A stretch of DNA of 17,056 bases from Clostridia bacterium (GCA_900772745.1 CAAGRV010000014.1:1-17056); one strand, 5' to 3'. Numbered from the stretch's first letter, positions 1-7,591 are shown. Translations and numbers: made by a program. The notes: a model not told the origin generated them from the sequence alone.

Positions 1-3000
1 GTGTCCGCTTTGCTTATATTTGTATCATTATAGCCAGCATAGCCGTTGCTAAAATGTCCGTCGATGCTACTAGCAAGTCCTTTATATCCAAAATTTACAT
101 CAGTCACACTACCGGTTGTTCCTATGTTGGTACTGTTGTCCGTCATACAAAATTCTGGTTGTTGACGTCTTTGCTCATAAACGTTAAATCCACTTCCCGA
201 ACTATAAAGCGACCAAACAATTTCATCATATTTGAACTCATGATTTTTTACAACGAAGTTGACGTAAAGTTGGTTGTTAGCTTTGTCTACCGACCATCTC
301 AAATCAAATTTCTCAGGGCTGACGTTGGTCTTGTTGGTAGCCTCCACGACGTCATTGTAAGAAGTAAAAATTCTGGAAGGCCAAGAGCCTCTGCCTGATA
401 AGCCCGCTGTGCGGTCGGCATTTGGCGTGTTGATAATATATGCACCAGTATATTCTTTGTTCTGATTGCTATTGTCATCAGAATAACCTACAATACAACC
501 TATTCCCGTCCAACCGCTTCCACCGGTTACGTCCTCATCCAAGTGGTATCCCGTCCAAGATTTGTCAAAATAGACTGTAGCGCCCCAAATTTTACTATTT
601 CTATCATAACCTACTACACCGCCGGTATATGCGTCCGAAGTGTTTGCGCCCCATACGCTTGGGTTGGACATAATCTTGTTGCGTATGTTGACGCGTATAT
701 TGTATATGTTACCCTTGTTGAAACCTACGCCGCCTGCGACAAAAAATCTTCCCCAATTGCTAGAGTATTGGGAACACATTATCATTGCATTGACGTCTAT
801 TGTAACATTCTCGACCGTGCCAAAATTGCCACCAATCACGCCCATTGCAACGGTTGCATTATCTATAAGAGCCCATGTACTGGATGCGTGAGTGATATTT
901 AAGTTTTTGAGCGTTGCGCCCGTTTCTATTACTTTGATGAAAGTGCCTACAAACCTAAACTCTGAACCGCCGTGTTGTTGACCATTGTATCCACGGTAGT
1001 TGACGTTTCCCGTACTTGGCTCGCCGTTGGTGGTGTTGTAAACAGTAATCTTGTGCCCGTTGCCGTCTAGGGTTTTTCCTGCTGTCAAATCGTACGCACT
1101 ACCTCTATACTCTCCCCAGTTGACGTCAAAGTCGTTCATAACCACGCCGTAAGTTGAACTACCTGTTAAGAAGTTAATCAAGGTCGTTTGGTTGGTGATT
1201 AGGGTACCTGTTGGCGGAGTTGTTTTGGTATATTCCATATGGGCGAAAGATTTTGAAGTCCATCCGTTGTATCTCCATACGTATGAGGTCAATCTTCCTT
1301 CGCTTACGTCGACTCCGTCCACTCTTGCAATGTATTGGCGTTCTGCCAAATTGGTAGGCGATATTATAATATATTTATCAGTACCATTTTTGACGAGCTT
1401 GTAGGTTAAGTCGCCATTGTTCATCATGTGCTGACCGTTTTTATATCCTATCCTGTTGGCCTCTGTGTTATGCACGACGCTTGCGCCGTTGATAACGAAC
1501 ATATCTTCTCCGCCCACTTTATCCCATTGGTTGGATTTGACTCCCGAAAAATAGAACGTTGCAGTGTGTTTACTTCCCGAACTGGCATTGTTCACGCATA
1601 TCAAGTTTGGCTGTCCGTCAACAAACATTGTGGACAATGTACCGCCATTGTTGTATGCACAAATACCTGCCACCGTATTCATTATGTTTTTTGGTTGTAA
1701 AGAAGTGTTTGATCGAGAACTGATTTTTCCTTGTTGGGTTTTGTACGTCACGTTGTAGACGTTTCCCTTATTTTCACCCACGACGCCTGCCGCATTCAAA
1801 TAGAATTTGTCGTTTGAAGTGTCGTTATGGTTGACGCCTACGTCCAACGGCCATTCCGCCGTGCTGTTCATTGTGACTGTACAATTCTCGATAGTCGCAT
1901 CGCTTTCGTTGAGACCTGTTATTCCGCCGATTGTAGAATGTCCTTCGGTTGCGTGAGATCTAAATTCTCCCGTTATCGTCACGTTTACGTTTTTGATTTG
2001 TTTTGTGTTCTTTGCACAAACAATACCGGCGTACACTTCCGTCGGAGCGTACGACCCTCTGTTGTTGTTGGCAACGTATACCGTTGCCGTATAATTGATA
2101 TTAAGGTTTTGAACAATACCTTGGTTTTCTCTCAAAAACATTCCGAACATCATATTTTTGCCCGACTCGTTTCCGTTCTGCCAACCGGTATAATATCCAT
2201 CTATTTTGATTGTCTTTCCATTGCCTTCCAACGTTTGATTTGATTTCAAAGTCCAGTTGGACGCTTGGCTCGAAGAGTTCCTTGGCACGACGATTTCGTC
2301 TGCTATGATCGTTCCTTTCTTTATGCCGGAATTGGTCAAAAATTCGTTGAGTGTGGCATAGTCTTTGATATTGATAGCTTCTGTGCCTACCTCAAGATAA
2401 CCAAAATATCCCGACCTTCCGTTCAAAGAAAAATCCCAATATTTTGTAGTGTTGGATACGCTTGTTCCGTCAACTTTGGTGATATAATAGTTGCTGTCTT
2501 CCACTATTTTTCTATGCGTAACCCTAAGTTTTATACCTGTGCCCGAGCCAACAAAATTGTACACCAAATCGCCCGATGTGTTGCAAGTATAACCGCTATA
2601 AGTGCCCATTTTCAATGTTGCGTTTTGTCCAACTTGTGCACTATTGGTAGCAAGCTTATAATTCAAGTTGGAGTCAGCATAATAGTTGACGTTGCTACTT
2701 CCCGAAAAACTAGGAGTACCGTCTACCATTGCGCCGTTGATTGTGGCGTGATTGTTGTTGCATATTGCCGCCGCCGCATCACTACCTTGTGGCATAAGTC
2801 TTCCTTTGATTTGTTTGTAGGTGACGCCGTTTACTTTTCCGTTTGCCCCCGTATTGTTTTCTCCGATGATACCGCCAATACGACCTTGCGGACTACTATT
2901 CTTAGAATTTACCTCCAATCCATTGTCAGAATTCATAATAAAGGTACAGTTGGTAATATAGTTTTGATTGCTACCAACCAAACCGCCGATTTGAACCCAA

Positions 3001-3617
3001 CGACCGCTGTTGTTGTTGTGCAGTTTATAATCGCCTTGAAGTTCTGCCGTTACGTTTTCGAGAGTTCCGTCATTGCTTCCTACTACAAGACCTAGCCAAA
3101 CGTCATATGAGCTCGACCACGGCCAAGCGGCTCCGGAATTTATAGACATACTTCCTTTGAACACGAATTTGACGTTTTTGATTGTACCATAGTTTTGGTG
3201 TACAAAAATTCCGTGCGCTCCGCTACGTGCACCATTCCAACCAGTATTGTTTACGGTGATAGTAATCGTATGTCCATTGCCATCCAACACACCGTTTGCG
3301 CCCATATTTTTACTCGTAGACGTGCTACTACCAAGATTCCATTCTATATCCTTAGTCAGATATGCCGCAGTGCCACTGCCCAACCAGTTTTCAAGGGCGG
3401 TTTTATCGCCGATAGCCTGTCCGGTTGTGCCTGTCTTCTCGATTTTTGCGTTGCCGACTTGTCCGGCTTGGTTGTTGAGAGAAGTGCCAGCTCCACCTAT
3501 CTCGTACATATTGAGCACGTTTGCGCCACCCAAAGTGCAAGACATGACAAGTACCAACGCTACACATAGTAGCATTGATGCAATCGTTATCCACTTCTTC
3601 AAACTTTCTCTTCTCAT
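1..3617 (-). CDS. Large GLUG-like repeat surface protein (adhesin-like), C-terminus beyond window
   Basis: The frame stays open for about 1,205 codons from an ATG at 3617 to the window edge, so the C-terminus is missing. The start is set by a GGAG ribosome binding site lying inside the end of the upstream gene, 9 bases before the ATG. Residues 1-33 form a basic then hydrophobic export signal (MRRESLKKW, then ASMLLCVALVLVMSC); the MSC could be a poor lipobox or an ordinary signal. The rest is Asn/Gly/Thr/Val-rich with motifs such as GGLVGSNQNYITNCTF, GGIIGENNTG and GGITGLNESDATIENCTV, which resemble the GLUG motif of bacterial surface proteins and suggest a right-handed beta-helix. A module starting with L(D/E)GNG(H/K)TI recurs near residues 111, 461 and 848, a period of about 350-390 residues, separated by blocks containing NGDLTYKLV-type sequence. 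It is the second gene of an operon with the 252-residue SipW-type protein, 3 bases away. No catalytic motif was seen. Adhesin or matrix function is inference. Confidence 0.85.
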   Translation of the reverse strand, partial: MRRESLKKWITIASMLLCVALVLVMSCTLGGANVLNMYEIGGAGTSLNNQAGQVGNAKIEKTGTTGQAIGDKTALENWLGSGTAAYLTKDIEWNLGSSTSTSKNMGANGVLDGNGHTITITVNNTGWNGARSGAHGIFVHQNYGTIKNVKFVFKGSMSINSGAAWPWSSSYDVWLGLVVGSNDGTLENVTAELQGDYKLHNNNSGRWVQIGGLVGSNQNYITNCTFIMNSDNGLEVNSKNSSPQGRIGGIIGENNTGANGKVNGVTYKQIKGRLMPQGSDAAAAICNNNHATINGAMVDGTPSFSGSSNVNYYADSNLNYKLATNSAQVGQNATLKMGTYSGYTCNTSGDLVYNFVGSGTGIKLRVTHRKIVEDSNYYITKVDGTSVSNTTKYWDFSLNGRSGYFGYLEVGTEAINIKDYATLNEFLTNSGIKKGTIIADEIVVPRNSSSQASNWTLKSNQTLEGNGKTIKIDGYYTGWQNGNESGKNMMFGMFLRENQGIVQNLNINYTATVYVANNNRGSYAPTEVYAGIVCAKNTKQIKNVNVTITGEFRSHATEGHSTIGGITGLNESDATIENCTVTMNSTAEWPLDVGVNHNDTSNDKFYLNAAGVVGENKGNVYNVTYKTQQGKISSRSNTSLQPKNIMNTVAGICAYNNGGTLSTMFVDGQPNLICVNNASSGSKHTATFYFSGVKSNQWDKVGGEDMFVINGASVVHNTEANRIGYKNGQHMMNNGDLTYKLVKNGTDKYIIISPTNLAERQYIARVDGVDVSEGRLTSYVWRYNGWTSKSFAHMEYTKTTPPTGTLITNQTTLINFLTGSSTYGVVMNDFDVNWGEYRGSAYDLTAGKTLDGNGHKITVYNTTNGEPSTGNVNYRGYNGQQHGGSEFRFVGTFIKVIETGATLKNLNITHASSTWALIDNATVAMGVIGGNFGTVENVTIDVNAMIMCSQYSSNWGRFFVAGGVGFNKGNIYNIRVNIRNKIMSNPSVWGANTSDAYTGGVVGYDRNSKIWGATVYFDKSWTGYHLDEDVTGGSGWTGIGCIVGYSDDNSNQNKEYTGAYIINTPNADRTAGLSGRGSWPSRIFTSYNDVVEATNKTNVSPEKFDLRWSVDKANNQLYVNFVVKNHEFKYDEIVWSLYSSGSGFNVYEQRRQQPEFCMTDNSTNIGTTGSVTDVNFGYKGLASSIDGHFSNGYAGYNDTNISKAD

Positions 3618-3620
3618 ATC

Positions 3621-4379
3621 TTACAACTCCGTTGATTCTATTATTGCTTTGACTTGAACGCCGTTCATTGCTGGCGGAACGAGCTCGTTGTCTATGTTTT
3701 CTTTTATTCTGATGAACAGCACTATCTGTCCTTGGGTATTGGCGCCCGTATTTGTTTTGCCAGGTATTGCGTCCAACTTGAAACAATCTATCGACATTTT
3801 TGTCTTGTTTCGCCACCCGCTCCAATGCGTTGCGTTCAGTCCGTATCGTGGGTCTTGGAGCATACCTACAACTTGGTCGAAGGTGGTCGTGTTGTCCGTC
3901 GGTATGTACAATCTTTCTTTGCCCGCCTCCACTTGGTCGGCTCTTGGAATTTTGACGAAACCGAACTGGATGATGCTGTCCATATACTGGGCGTTGGCAG
4001 AATCTTTGGCAATCACCATGCCCGCCGTCAACGGCGCCAGCCCCTTAGGTTGGCGTGACGACTCAACCGTTGGATTGGTCGCTATCACGTATTCTAGATC
4101 ACTCATCGTGAAATACATATTGCGATAGTCAGTGCCACCGGTGTCATAGTTGATTACCCAAAAAGCCATTGCGCCTTTGCTTTGCACGGCGTTTTGTCCT
4201 GTGATTTTTTGTTGTCGATTGTTGTCGAAATTTATGTTGAACTTGGTGCTAGTCTTGGACCCTAGCTCAAAAATTGAATGTCCAGAATGGGAAGTGAAAA
4301 AAGAAAAGGTAACCGCAGTCAAACAACATACGATTAACACGATCATAGCTATTGTCGAATAAAAAGCTGATCTTTTCAT
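3621..4379 (-). CDS. SipW-type signal peptide surface protein (TasA/camelysin-like), 252 aa
   Basis: The N-terminus (MKRSAFYSTIAMIV, hydrophobic core, then TFSFFTS at residues 24-30) is the SipW-cognate class of signal peptide and aligns closely with that of the 337-residue protein at 14240 (same MKxS..TIAMIV start). Processing by one of the two SipW-type peptidases of this window would place the mature N-terminus near the TFSFF motif. The mature part has no motif that I recognise. It ends in a short beta-strand-like segment (VQVKAIIES) after a loop, as do its paralogues, which suggests a TasA-like beta-sandwich. The start is supported by GGGGGAG, 3 bases before the ATG, and by a strong promoter upstream. 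It is first in an operon with the giant repeat protein, so it may anchor or polymerise with it. The family call is firm for the signal and moderate for the fold. Confidence 0.82.
   Translation of the reverse strand: MKRSAFYSTIAMIVLIVCCLTAVTFSFFTSHSGHSIFELGSKTSTKFNINFDNNRQQKITGQNAVQSKGAMAFWVINYDTGGTDYRNMYFTMSDLEYVIATNPTVESSRQPKGLAPLTAGMVIAKDSANAQYMDSIIQFGFVKIPRADQVEAGKERLYIPTDNTTTFDQVVGMLQDPRYGLNATHWSGWRNKTKMSIDCFKLDAIPGKTNTGANTQGQIVLFIRIKENIDNELVPPAMNGVQVKAIIESTEL
3626..3630 (-). promoter_or_regulatory. Ribosome binding site for the large repeat protein, inside the preceding gene
   Basis: GGAG read on the minus strand lies inside the last codons of the 252-residue gene, 9 bases before the ATG at 3617. 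The stop of the first gene and the start of the second are 3 bases apart, so translation is probably coupled. Confidence 0.6.
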
Positions 4380-4414
4380 TTCTCCCCCAAGAAACTTTCT
4401 ACTTTTATATAAAT

Positions 4415-4443
4415 ATTATACAAATCAATCACGCATTAGTCAA
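4415..4443 (-). promoter_or_regulatory. Sigma-A-type promoter of the 252-aa / repeat-protein operon
   Basis: On the minus strand, TTGACT (4443-4438) and TATAAT (4420-4415) are separated by exactly 17 bases. The -10 box is perfect and the -35 box has one mismatch. Transcription would start near 4408, giving a leader of about 30 bases that carries the GGGGGAG site. This shows the two-gene operon is independent of the larger cluster upstream. Confidence 0.85.
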
Positions 4444-4499
4444 TTTATTAACAAAGTTTTAATTTTCGTTTATATAATTTTTTACAAACATTAAAAGTT

Positions 4500-4582
4500 T
4501 ATTAAAATTTTAACAATCAAACTTCAAATTTTCTTCAAATTTTTGAAGATTTTTTTGAAGTTTTTTGAAGATTTTTTGACTT
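4500..4582. other. AT-rich tract with TTGAAGA repeats
   Basis: TTGAAG or its complement CTTCAA recurs about six times in roughly 75 bases between runs of T, and part of it can fold as CTTCAAATTTTTGAAG. It lies between the nuclease gene and the promoter of the 252-aa operon. A similar CTTCAAAAATCTTCAAATTT tract occurs at 16601-16620. It may be a curved-DNA or protein-binding region; no coding potential is credible. Confidence 0.35.
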
Positions 4583-4607
4583 TTTTGTGAGTAAAAATGG
4601 ATAAACG

Positions 4608-4683
4608 CAATCCGCTTAAAAAGGCTGCCTTGTGTAAAGGGAGCTGTCGCACGAAACGCAAGTGGAGTGTGACTGAGGGATTG
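4608..4683 (+). repeat. Two-hairpin palindromic element, copy E1
   Basis: Terminal inverted repeats CAATCC (4608) and GGATTG (4678). Hairpin 1 is GCTGCCTT/AAGGGAGC with a GTGTA-type loop. Hairpin 2 has arms TCGCAC and GTGTGA (one G.U pair), followed by the common end CTGAGGGATTGT. It lies just past the stop codon of the DUF559 gene, in inverted orientation relative to E2 on the gene's other side. Confidence 0.75.
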
Positions 4684-4698
4684 TAAAAACATAGTAGA

Positions 4699-5067
4699 TT
4701 ATTGCTTAATTTTTTCATTGACTTTGGCATCAATAAACTCACAAACGCCCTCGAAATTGTGGTGAATGTCGGTGTTGAAAATGCGCACGACTTCTATATT
4801 GAATTGGCTCAAAAAGTCACTGCGCGCATTATCATAAGCAATGCCCTCATCAGTGTAGTGTTCTGAGCCGTCTAGTTCGACAGCAAGGTTGGCTTGCGGA
4901 CAAAAGAAATCCAAAATGAAGTTTCCCACAACTTTTTGTCGGATAAACTTGACGGGGTATTGTCGTAAAAAATCATACCAAAGATGACGCTCTTCTTTGG
5001 TCATATTCTTCCGCAAATCTTTGGCGAAATGAACAATGTTTTTGTTATGTTTGCGAGAGATTTTCAT
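4699..5067 (-). CDS. DUF559 endonuclease-like protein (Vsr/PD-(D/E)XK-type fold), 122 aa
   Basis: Length and sequence match the DUF559 family, small proteins related to very-short-patch-repair and restriction endonucleases. The N-terminal segment AKDLRKNMTKEERHLWYDFL (residues 15-34) is typical. The putative active-site block is present: Asp53 in ILDFFCP, Glu64 and Asp66 in VELDG, then His70, followed by the usual Asp/Arg helix (YDNARSDFL) and the strand IEVVRIFN. Nothing looks truncated. It is a stand-alone gene, not part of the flanking surface-protein operons, and is bracketed by two inverted copies of the palindromic repeat (E1 and E2). No ribosome binding site is visible and the promoter places the transcript start on the ATG. 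Biochemical role of DUF559 proteins is poorly known; a link to the repeats is inference. Confidence 0.88.
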   Translation of the reverse strand: MKISRKHNKNIVHFAKDLRKNMTKEERHLWYDFLRQYPVKFIRQKVVGNFILDFFCPQANLAVELDGSEHYTDEGIAYDNARSDFLSQFNIEVVRIFNTDIHHNFEGVCEFIDAKVNEKIKQ

Positions 5068-5073
5068 ACGGTT

Positions 5074-5102
5074 AATATAACACCAAATTTAGATAAATGC
5101 AA
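5074..5102 (-). promoter_or_regulatory. Promoter of the DUF559 gene, apparently giving a leaderless transcript
   Basis: On the minus strand TTGCAT (5102-5097), a 17-base spacer and TATATT (5079-5074). Only six bases, AACCGT, separate the -10 box from the ATG, so the expected start of transcription coincides with the start codon. No Shine-Dalgarno sequence is present between them. Confidence 0.6.
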
Positions 5103-5172
5103 TATGTAAAATTATCTAGTAGCGGACTTGTAAAAAGAAAGCAACTTATACAAACGAGCTGATTGGTAGCAA

Positions 5173-5253
5173 CAATCCCCCAGCTCAATTCCGCTCCAAT
5201 GGAGCTACATTGACCAGCCCCCTTTACACAAGGCGGCCGTTTTCAGCGGATAA
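5173..5253 (-). repeat. Two-hairpin palindromic element, copy E2
   Basis: Read on the minus strand it begins TTATCCGCTGAAAACGG, followed by hairpin 1 (GCCGCCTT/AAGGGGGC) and hairpin 2 (TCAAT/ATTGA around an inner GCTCCA/TGGAGC stem), and ends GGGGGATTGTT. Hairpin 2 is nearly the same as that of E8 at 16709, 11.5 kb away. Confidence 0.75.
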
Positions 5254-5333
5254 TGCCTTGTAAACAAGAGTTGACAAAATAAGTGAAACTAACTAAGTAA
5301 ATAAACAATTATCAAATTCTAGAAGATACAAAA

Positions 5334-5412
5334 AATCATTTGAAAAAGGCTGCCTTGTGCAAAGGGAGCTGGATTGTTGGAGCTGAAAGCGAAAACAAGA
5401 CTGAGGGATTGT
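5334..5412 (+). repeat. Two-hairpin palindromic element, copy E3
   Basis: Hairpin 1 (GGCTGCCTTGTGCAAAGGGAGC) is almost identical to that of E1. Hairpin 2 has arms TTGTT and AACAA, different from every other copy, and the element ends CTGAGGGATTGT. The left terminal repeat is weak (AATCA). Confidence 0.65.
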
Positions 5413-5421
5413 CCACCCAAC

Positions 5422-5444
5422 AAAAAAACTCCCTTTCGGGAGTT
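5422..5444 (-). terminator. Intrinsic terminator after the 210-aa gene
   Basis: On the minus strand a perfect 7-bp stem AACTCCC/GGGAGTT with a GAAA loop runs directly into TTTTTTT-type sequence. It lies about 18 bases past the stop codon of the 210-residue gene and closes the long surface-protein cluster. Confidence 0.88.
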
Positions 5445-5462
5445 GCACTTGCTTTTTTGATT

Positions 5463-6095
5463 TCAGCGAATGGTTGTCGCCAGTTTTGGACAATACACAA
5501 ACGCATCGGCACTGATATTTATATCCGCTTTGTTACCAAGGAAGTTGACAGTTTCGAGATTGTCAAGGTAGGAAAAACTCGCCCCCTTGATAGCTGTCAC
5601 GCTGGCAGGGATAGTCACTTCGGTGACAAGGTCGAGCGTTGGGAACATTTCGGGACTTTGCATATCTATGGTAGTCACGTCAAGGGTTGCTGTTTTGCCA
5701 TTGTAGTTGATTTCCACCTTGTCGGGTATCATCAAAGTTTCGAGCTCGCCCAAGTTGGTTGACGCATAGCCTATCACGCTCACTTTTGCGCCATTGGGGT
5801 CAAAGTCGTCCGCGCCTGCCAAAGGTGCATATTCATCTTGATATTTGGCAGAATATACCCACTTTTCGCTTGCTTTGTCGAAAGTCACATATCGCTCTTG
5901 ATAGCTTTCGCCTTCGTCTTTTTCCAACTGCAAAACCAAGTATTTGGCAGTGGTGTTGACCACTTGGATTTGTCCGCCCTCGAAGTTGTTTTTTCCGGAC
6001 TCTGACCACACAGCATAAGTAATGCCCATTGTCGCACCAACTGCCACAATGACCGCCACAACTACTATGATAATTTTTGTGTACTTTTGACTCAT
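5463..6095 (-). CDS. SipW-type secreted protein with BspA-like leucine-rich repeats, 210 aa
   Basis: The N-terminus has a Lys-containing head, a Val/Ile-rich core and TYAVWSESG at residues 26-34, a SipW-type signal peptide. Residues 112-209 carry about three BspA/Treponema-type (LRR_5) leucine-rich repeats: NLGELETLMIPDKVEI, then VTEVTIPASVTAIKGASF and LDNLETVNF, then ISADAFVYCPKL. These domains are common on the outer surface of gut and oral bacteria. The repeat array is short and ends abruptly, so the protein is a compact surface binder or cap rather than a long solenoid. A ribosome binding site AAGGAA lies 7 bases before the ATG. It is the last gene of the cluster and is followed by a strong terminator. 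The 494 bases before it contain repeats and no convincing promoter. Confidence 0.85.
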   Translation of the reverse strand: MSQKYTKIIIVVVAVIVAVGATMGITYAVWSESGKNNFEGGQIQVVNTTAKYLVLQLEKDEGESYQERYVTFDKASEKWVYSAKYQDEYAPLAGADDFDPNGAKVSVIGYASTNLGELETLMIPDKVEINYNGKTATLDVTTIDMQSPEMFPTLDLVTEVTIPASVTAIKGASFSYLDNLETVNFLGNKADINISADAFVYCPKLATTIR

Positions 6096-6186
6096 TACTT
6101 ATTCCTTTTGTTTTATTTTTACAATCCCTTTGATTTGCAAGGGGAAGTTTTCAGCGAATAATATCCATTTTAGCAAGCGCCTTTGA

Positions 6187-6267
6187 CTTATCCTTTTGAG
6201 AGAGCGCCACTTGTTGCAAGGGGAGCTGTCCGACGGAATGACTATGTAGTCGGACTGAGGGGATAAG
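6187..6267 (+). repeat. Two-hairpin palindromic element, copy E4
   Basis: Perfect 7-bp terminal inverted repeats CTTATCC (6187) and GGATAAG (6261). Hairpin 2 is a perfect GTCCGAC/GTCGGAC stem. From 6218 to 6269 it is identical over 52 bases to E5 at 7666-7717, which indicates recent copying. With E11 it forms a head-to-head composite. Confidence 0.8.
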
Positions 6268-6280
6268 AAAGCTGGCTTAT

Positions 6281-6360
6281 CAATCCCTTTCGGCTTGCTC
6301 TCACTTCGTTTCCGCAATCCACTTTCCCTTATCTAGGGGACAGTCTTTTTATACGGATTG
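6281..6360 (-). repeat. Two-hairpin element, diverged B-type copy E11
   Basis: Terminal repeats CAATCC (6281) and GGATTG (6355). Read on the minus strand it follows the same plan as E9: AAAGACTGTCCCC, then a variable stem region ending GAGAGCAAG, then GGGATTG. Facing E4, it reproduces the arrangement seen at 15411-15573 and 16848-17039. Confidence 0.6.
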
Positions 6361-6373
6361 TTCACTATTATCA

Positions 6374-6400
6374 CTAGCCAAAATGTAGAATGATGACTGC
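6374..6400. repeat. 27-bp direct repeat, first copy
   Basis: The 27 bases starting CTAGCCAAAATGTAG and ending GATGACTGC are repeated exactly at 6530-6556, with 129 bases between the copies. The pair flanks a degenerate palindromic element and may be a duplication from insertion or slippage. Confidence 0.85.
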
Positions 6401-6529
6401 CATTCGATCTTATCCACTTAAAAAGCCCTCCAAAGTGTTATTGGAGCAAAGCGGAAATTACCACTTTCGTTTGGTCGCAATTTAGGAGCAGGCACATTCG
6501 GCATAAGGAGCTAGCTGAACTCCTGCAAG

Positions 6530-6556
6530 CTAGCCAAAATGTAGAATGATGACTGC
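6530..6556. repeat. 27-bp direct repeat, second copy
   Basis: Exact copy of 6374-6400. Its last two bases overlap the hairpin at 6555-6585 that follows the stop codon of the 333-aa gene. Confidence 0.85.
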
Positions 6557-6585
6557 GATTTTGTCGATATGTATCGAGTTATCGC
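6555..6585 (-). terminator. Hairpin past the 333-aa gene, possible weak terminator
   Basis: Nested stem GCGAT..TCGATA-TG-TATCGA..ATCGC lies 5 bases after the stop codon of the 333-residue gene. It lacks a run of T on the minus strand, so it may be an RNA-stabilising hairpin rather than a true terminator. The 16-base core CGATATGTATCGAGTT recurs at 16515-16530. Confidence 0.4.
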
Positions 6586-6589
6586 ACTT

Positions 6590-7591
6590 TTATTTTGCGT
6601 CAATGCCCTCTACACGGAAGACGAAACGGAAGGTACAACCCTTGAACGCACCCTCAGAAAACACGAACGGGCCGAACTCGCTTGCCTGTCCTTCCGGCGT
6701 GGTTTTGTTGTCGTGATACAAGCCGATTTTGATATTGGCTTTGTGCGGATAACACTTCGTTGCATCGCCAAAAACTTCATATCCGCTCACTGGGTCTGTT
6801 CCTGCTGGCGGATTGGCATCCGTCTTAGTTTGTTTATATATAAAAGCATCGCTTGGCGTGTCGAACTTTTTATACACAAGTCCCGTCTTGTCAGTCTCAT
6901 TTTGGTATGGATAGAAAGCGTATTGCAAGTGGAAAAACTCGCCCACACACTCGGATTTTAGCACGATTTCTTTGACCGCATTGGTTGTTTCGTCAACAAT
7001 CAAATAGCCCTTTTCGGTGCGGTTGGAGTCCCTATCTTTTGGAGCGTAAACCGTCACTTTATCATTGTTTCCCAGTTGGGCATATTTGCCGTTTTTGTCG
7101 AGCACATAATATCTATCATCGCTGATTCCGTTGTAATCAACTTCCTTTTTTTCGCCCAAAAATTTCTTGTATTCTGCCGAATTGACGTCGTTGGAAGAAG
7201 TCGCCCCAAACACTCTTTTTACCGTTTCGGCATAGTTCAAAACATAGCTTTCGTGGAGCTTGACAACAATATACTTGAACCCAAATTTCACTTGGATATT
7301 GTTGCTAGCTTTTATGCGGAATTTTATATCAAAATCGAACTCGTACGGAGCGTCTTCCGTTGTAAGCCTGACGCCATTGGCGGTGTAACCCGTTTGACCG
7401 AGATAAGGATTGTCTGCAAGATTGGGAAAGCCCACCGAATCATCGAAAAACATTTCGATATATTCGCCAACTTCCATACTGCCGTTGATATCTATGCTGT
7501 CGAATGCGGCAAACCAAGCGAAAGTACCTGCCACCACACTGATGAACAGCACCAAAACAATGATTGGAATTATCGCTTTGACGTCTTTCAT
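6590..7591 (-). CDS. SipW-type signal peptide secreted protein, 333 aa
   Basis: Residues 1-30 form a SipW-type signal: MKDVKAIIPIIVLVLFISVVAG as positive head and core, then TFAWFAAF at 23-30. The remainder is a soluble-looking extracellular protein of about 300 residues with no motif that I can name. The C-terminal stretch CTFRFVFRVEGIDAK resembles the end of the 300-residue membrane protein (CVVRLEFGVEEYGDAK), including the preceding Cys, and suggests a shared TasA/camelysin-like beta-sandwich edge. A strong AAAGGAG site lies 6 bases before the ATG. It sits just downstream of the 286-residue signal peptidase, which is probably the enzyme that processes it. Element E5 occupies the gap between the two. 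No separate promoter is evident. Confidence 0.84.
   Translation of the reverse strand: MKDVKAIIPIIVLVLFISVVAGTFAWFAAFDSIDINGSMEVGEYIEMFFDDSVGFPNLADNPYLGQTGYTANGVRLTTEDAPYEFDFDIKFRIKASNNIQVKFGFKYIVVKLHESYVLNYAETVKRVFGATSSNDVNSAEYKKFLGEKKEVDYNGISDDRYYVLDKNGKYAQLGNNDKVTVYAPKDRDSNRTEKGYLIVDETTNAVKEIVLKSECVGEFFHLQYAFYPYQNETDKTGLVYKKFDTPSDAFIYKQTKTDANPPAGTDPVSGYEVFGDATKCYPHKANIKIGLYHDNKTTPEGQASEFGPFVFSEGAFKGCTFRFVFRVEGIDAK

Larger units (their letters stand above)
6096..6589. other. 494-bp gene-free stretch filled with repeats
   Basis: It holds the composite E4 and E11, a degenerate element-like segment (about 6409-6530) that begins CTTATCCACTTAAAAAG and contains hairpins CTCCAA/TTGGAG and AGGAG/CTCCT, a 27-bp direct repeat, and a long hairpin just past the stop of the 333-aa gene. 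A fragment resembling an element end (TTTTTACAATCCCTTTG) occurs at 6116-6132. No credible gene or promoter was found. Confidence 0.7.

Noticed and set aside
4510..4742. Two short minus-strand frames with Lys/Phe-rich translations
   Set aside because: They read through element E1 and the TTGAAGA tract, and overlap the DUF559 stop; composition is low complexity.
6099..6317. Minus-strand open frame of 72 codons
   Set aside because: It lies across elements E4 and E11 and its sequence is translated repeat; the real feature there is the composite element.
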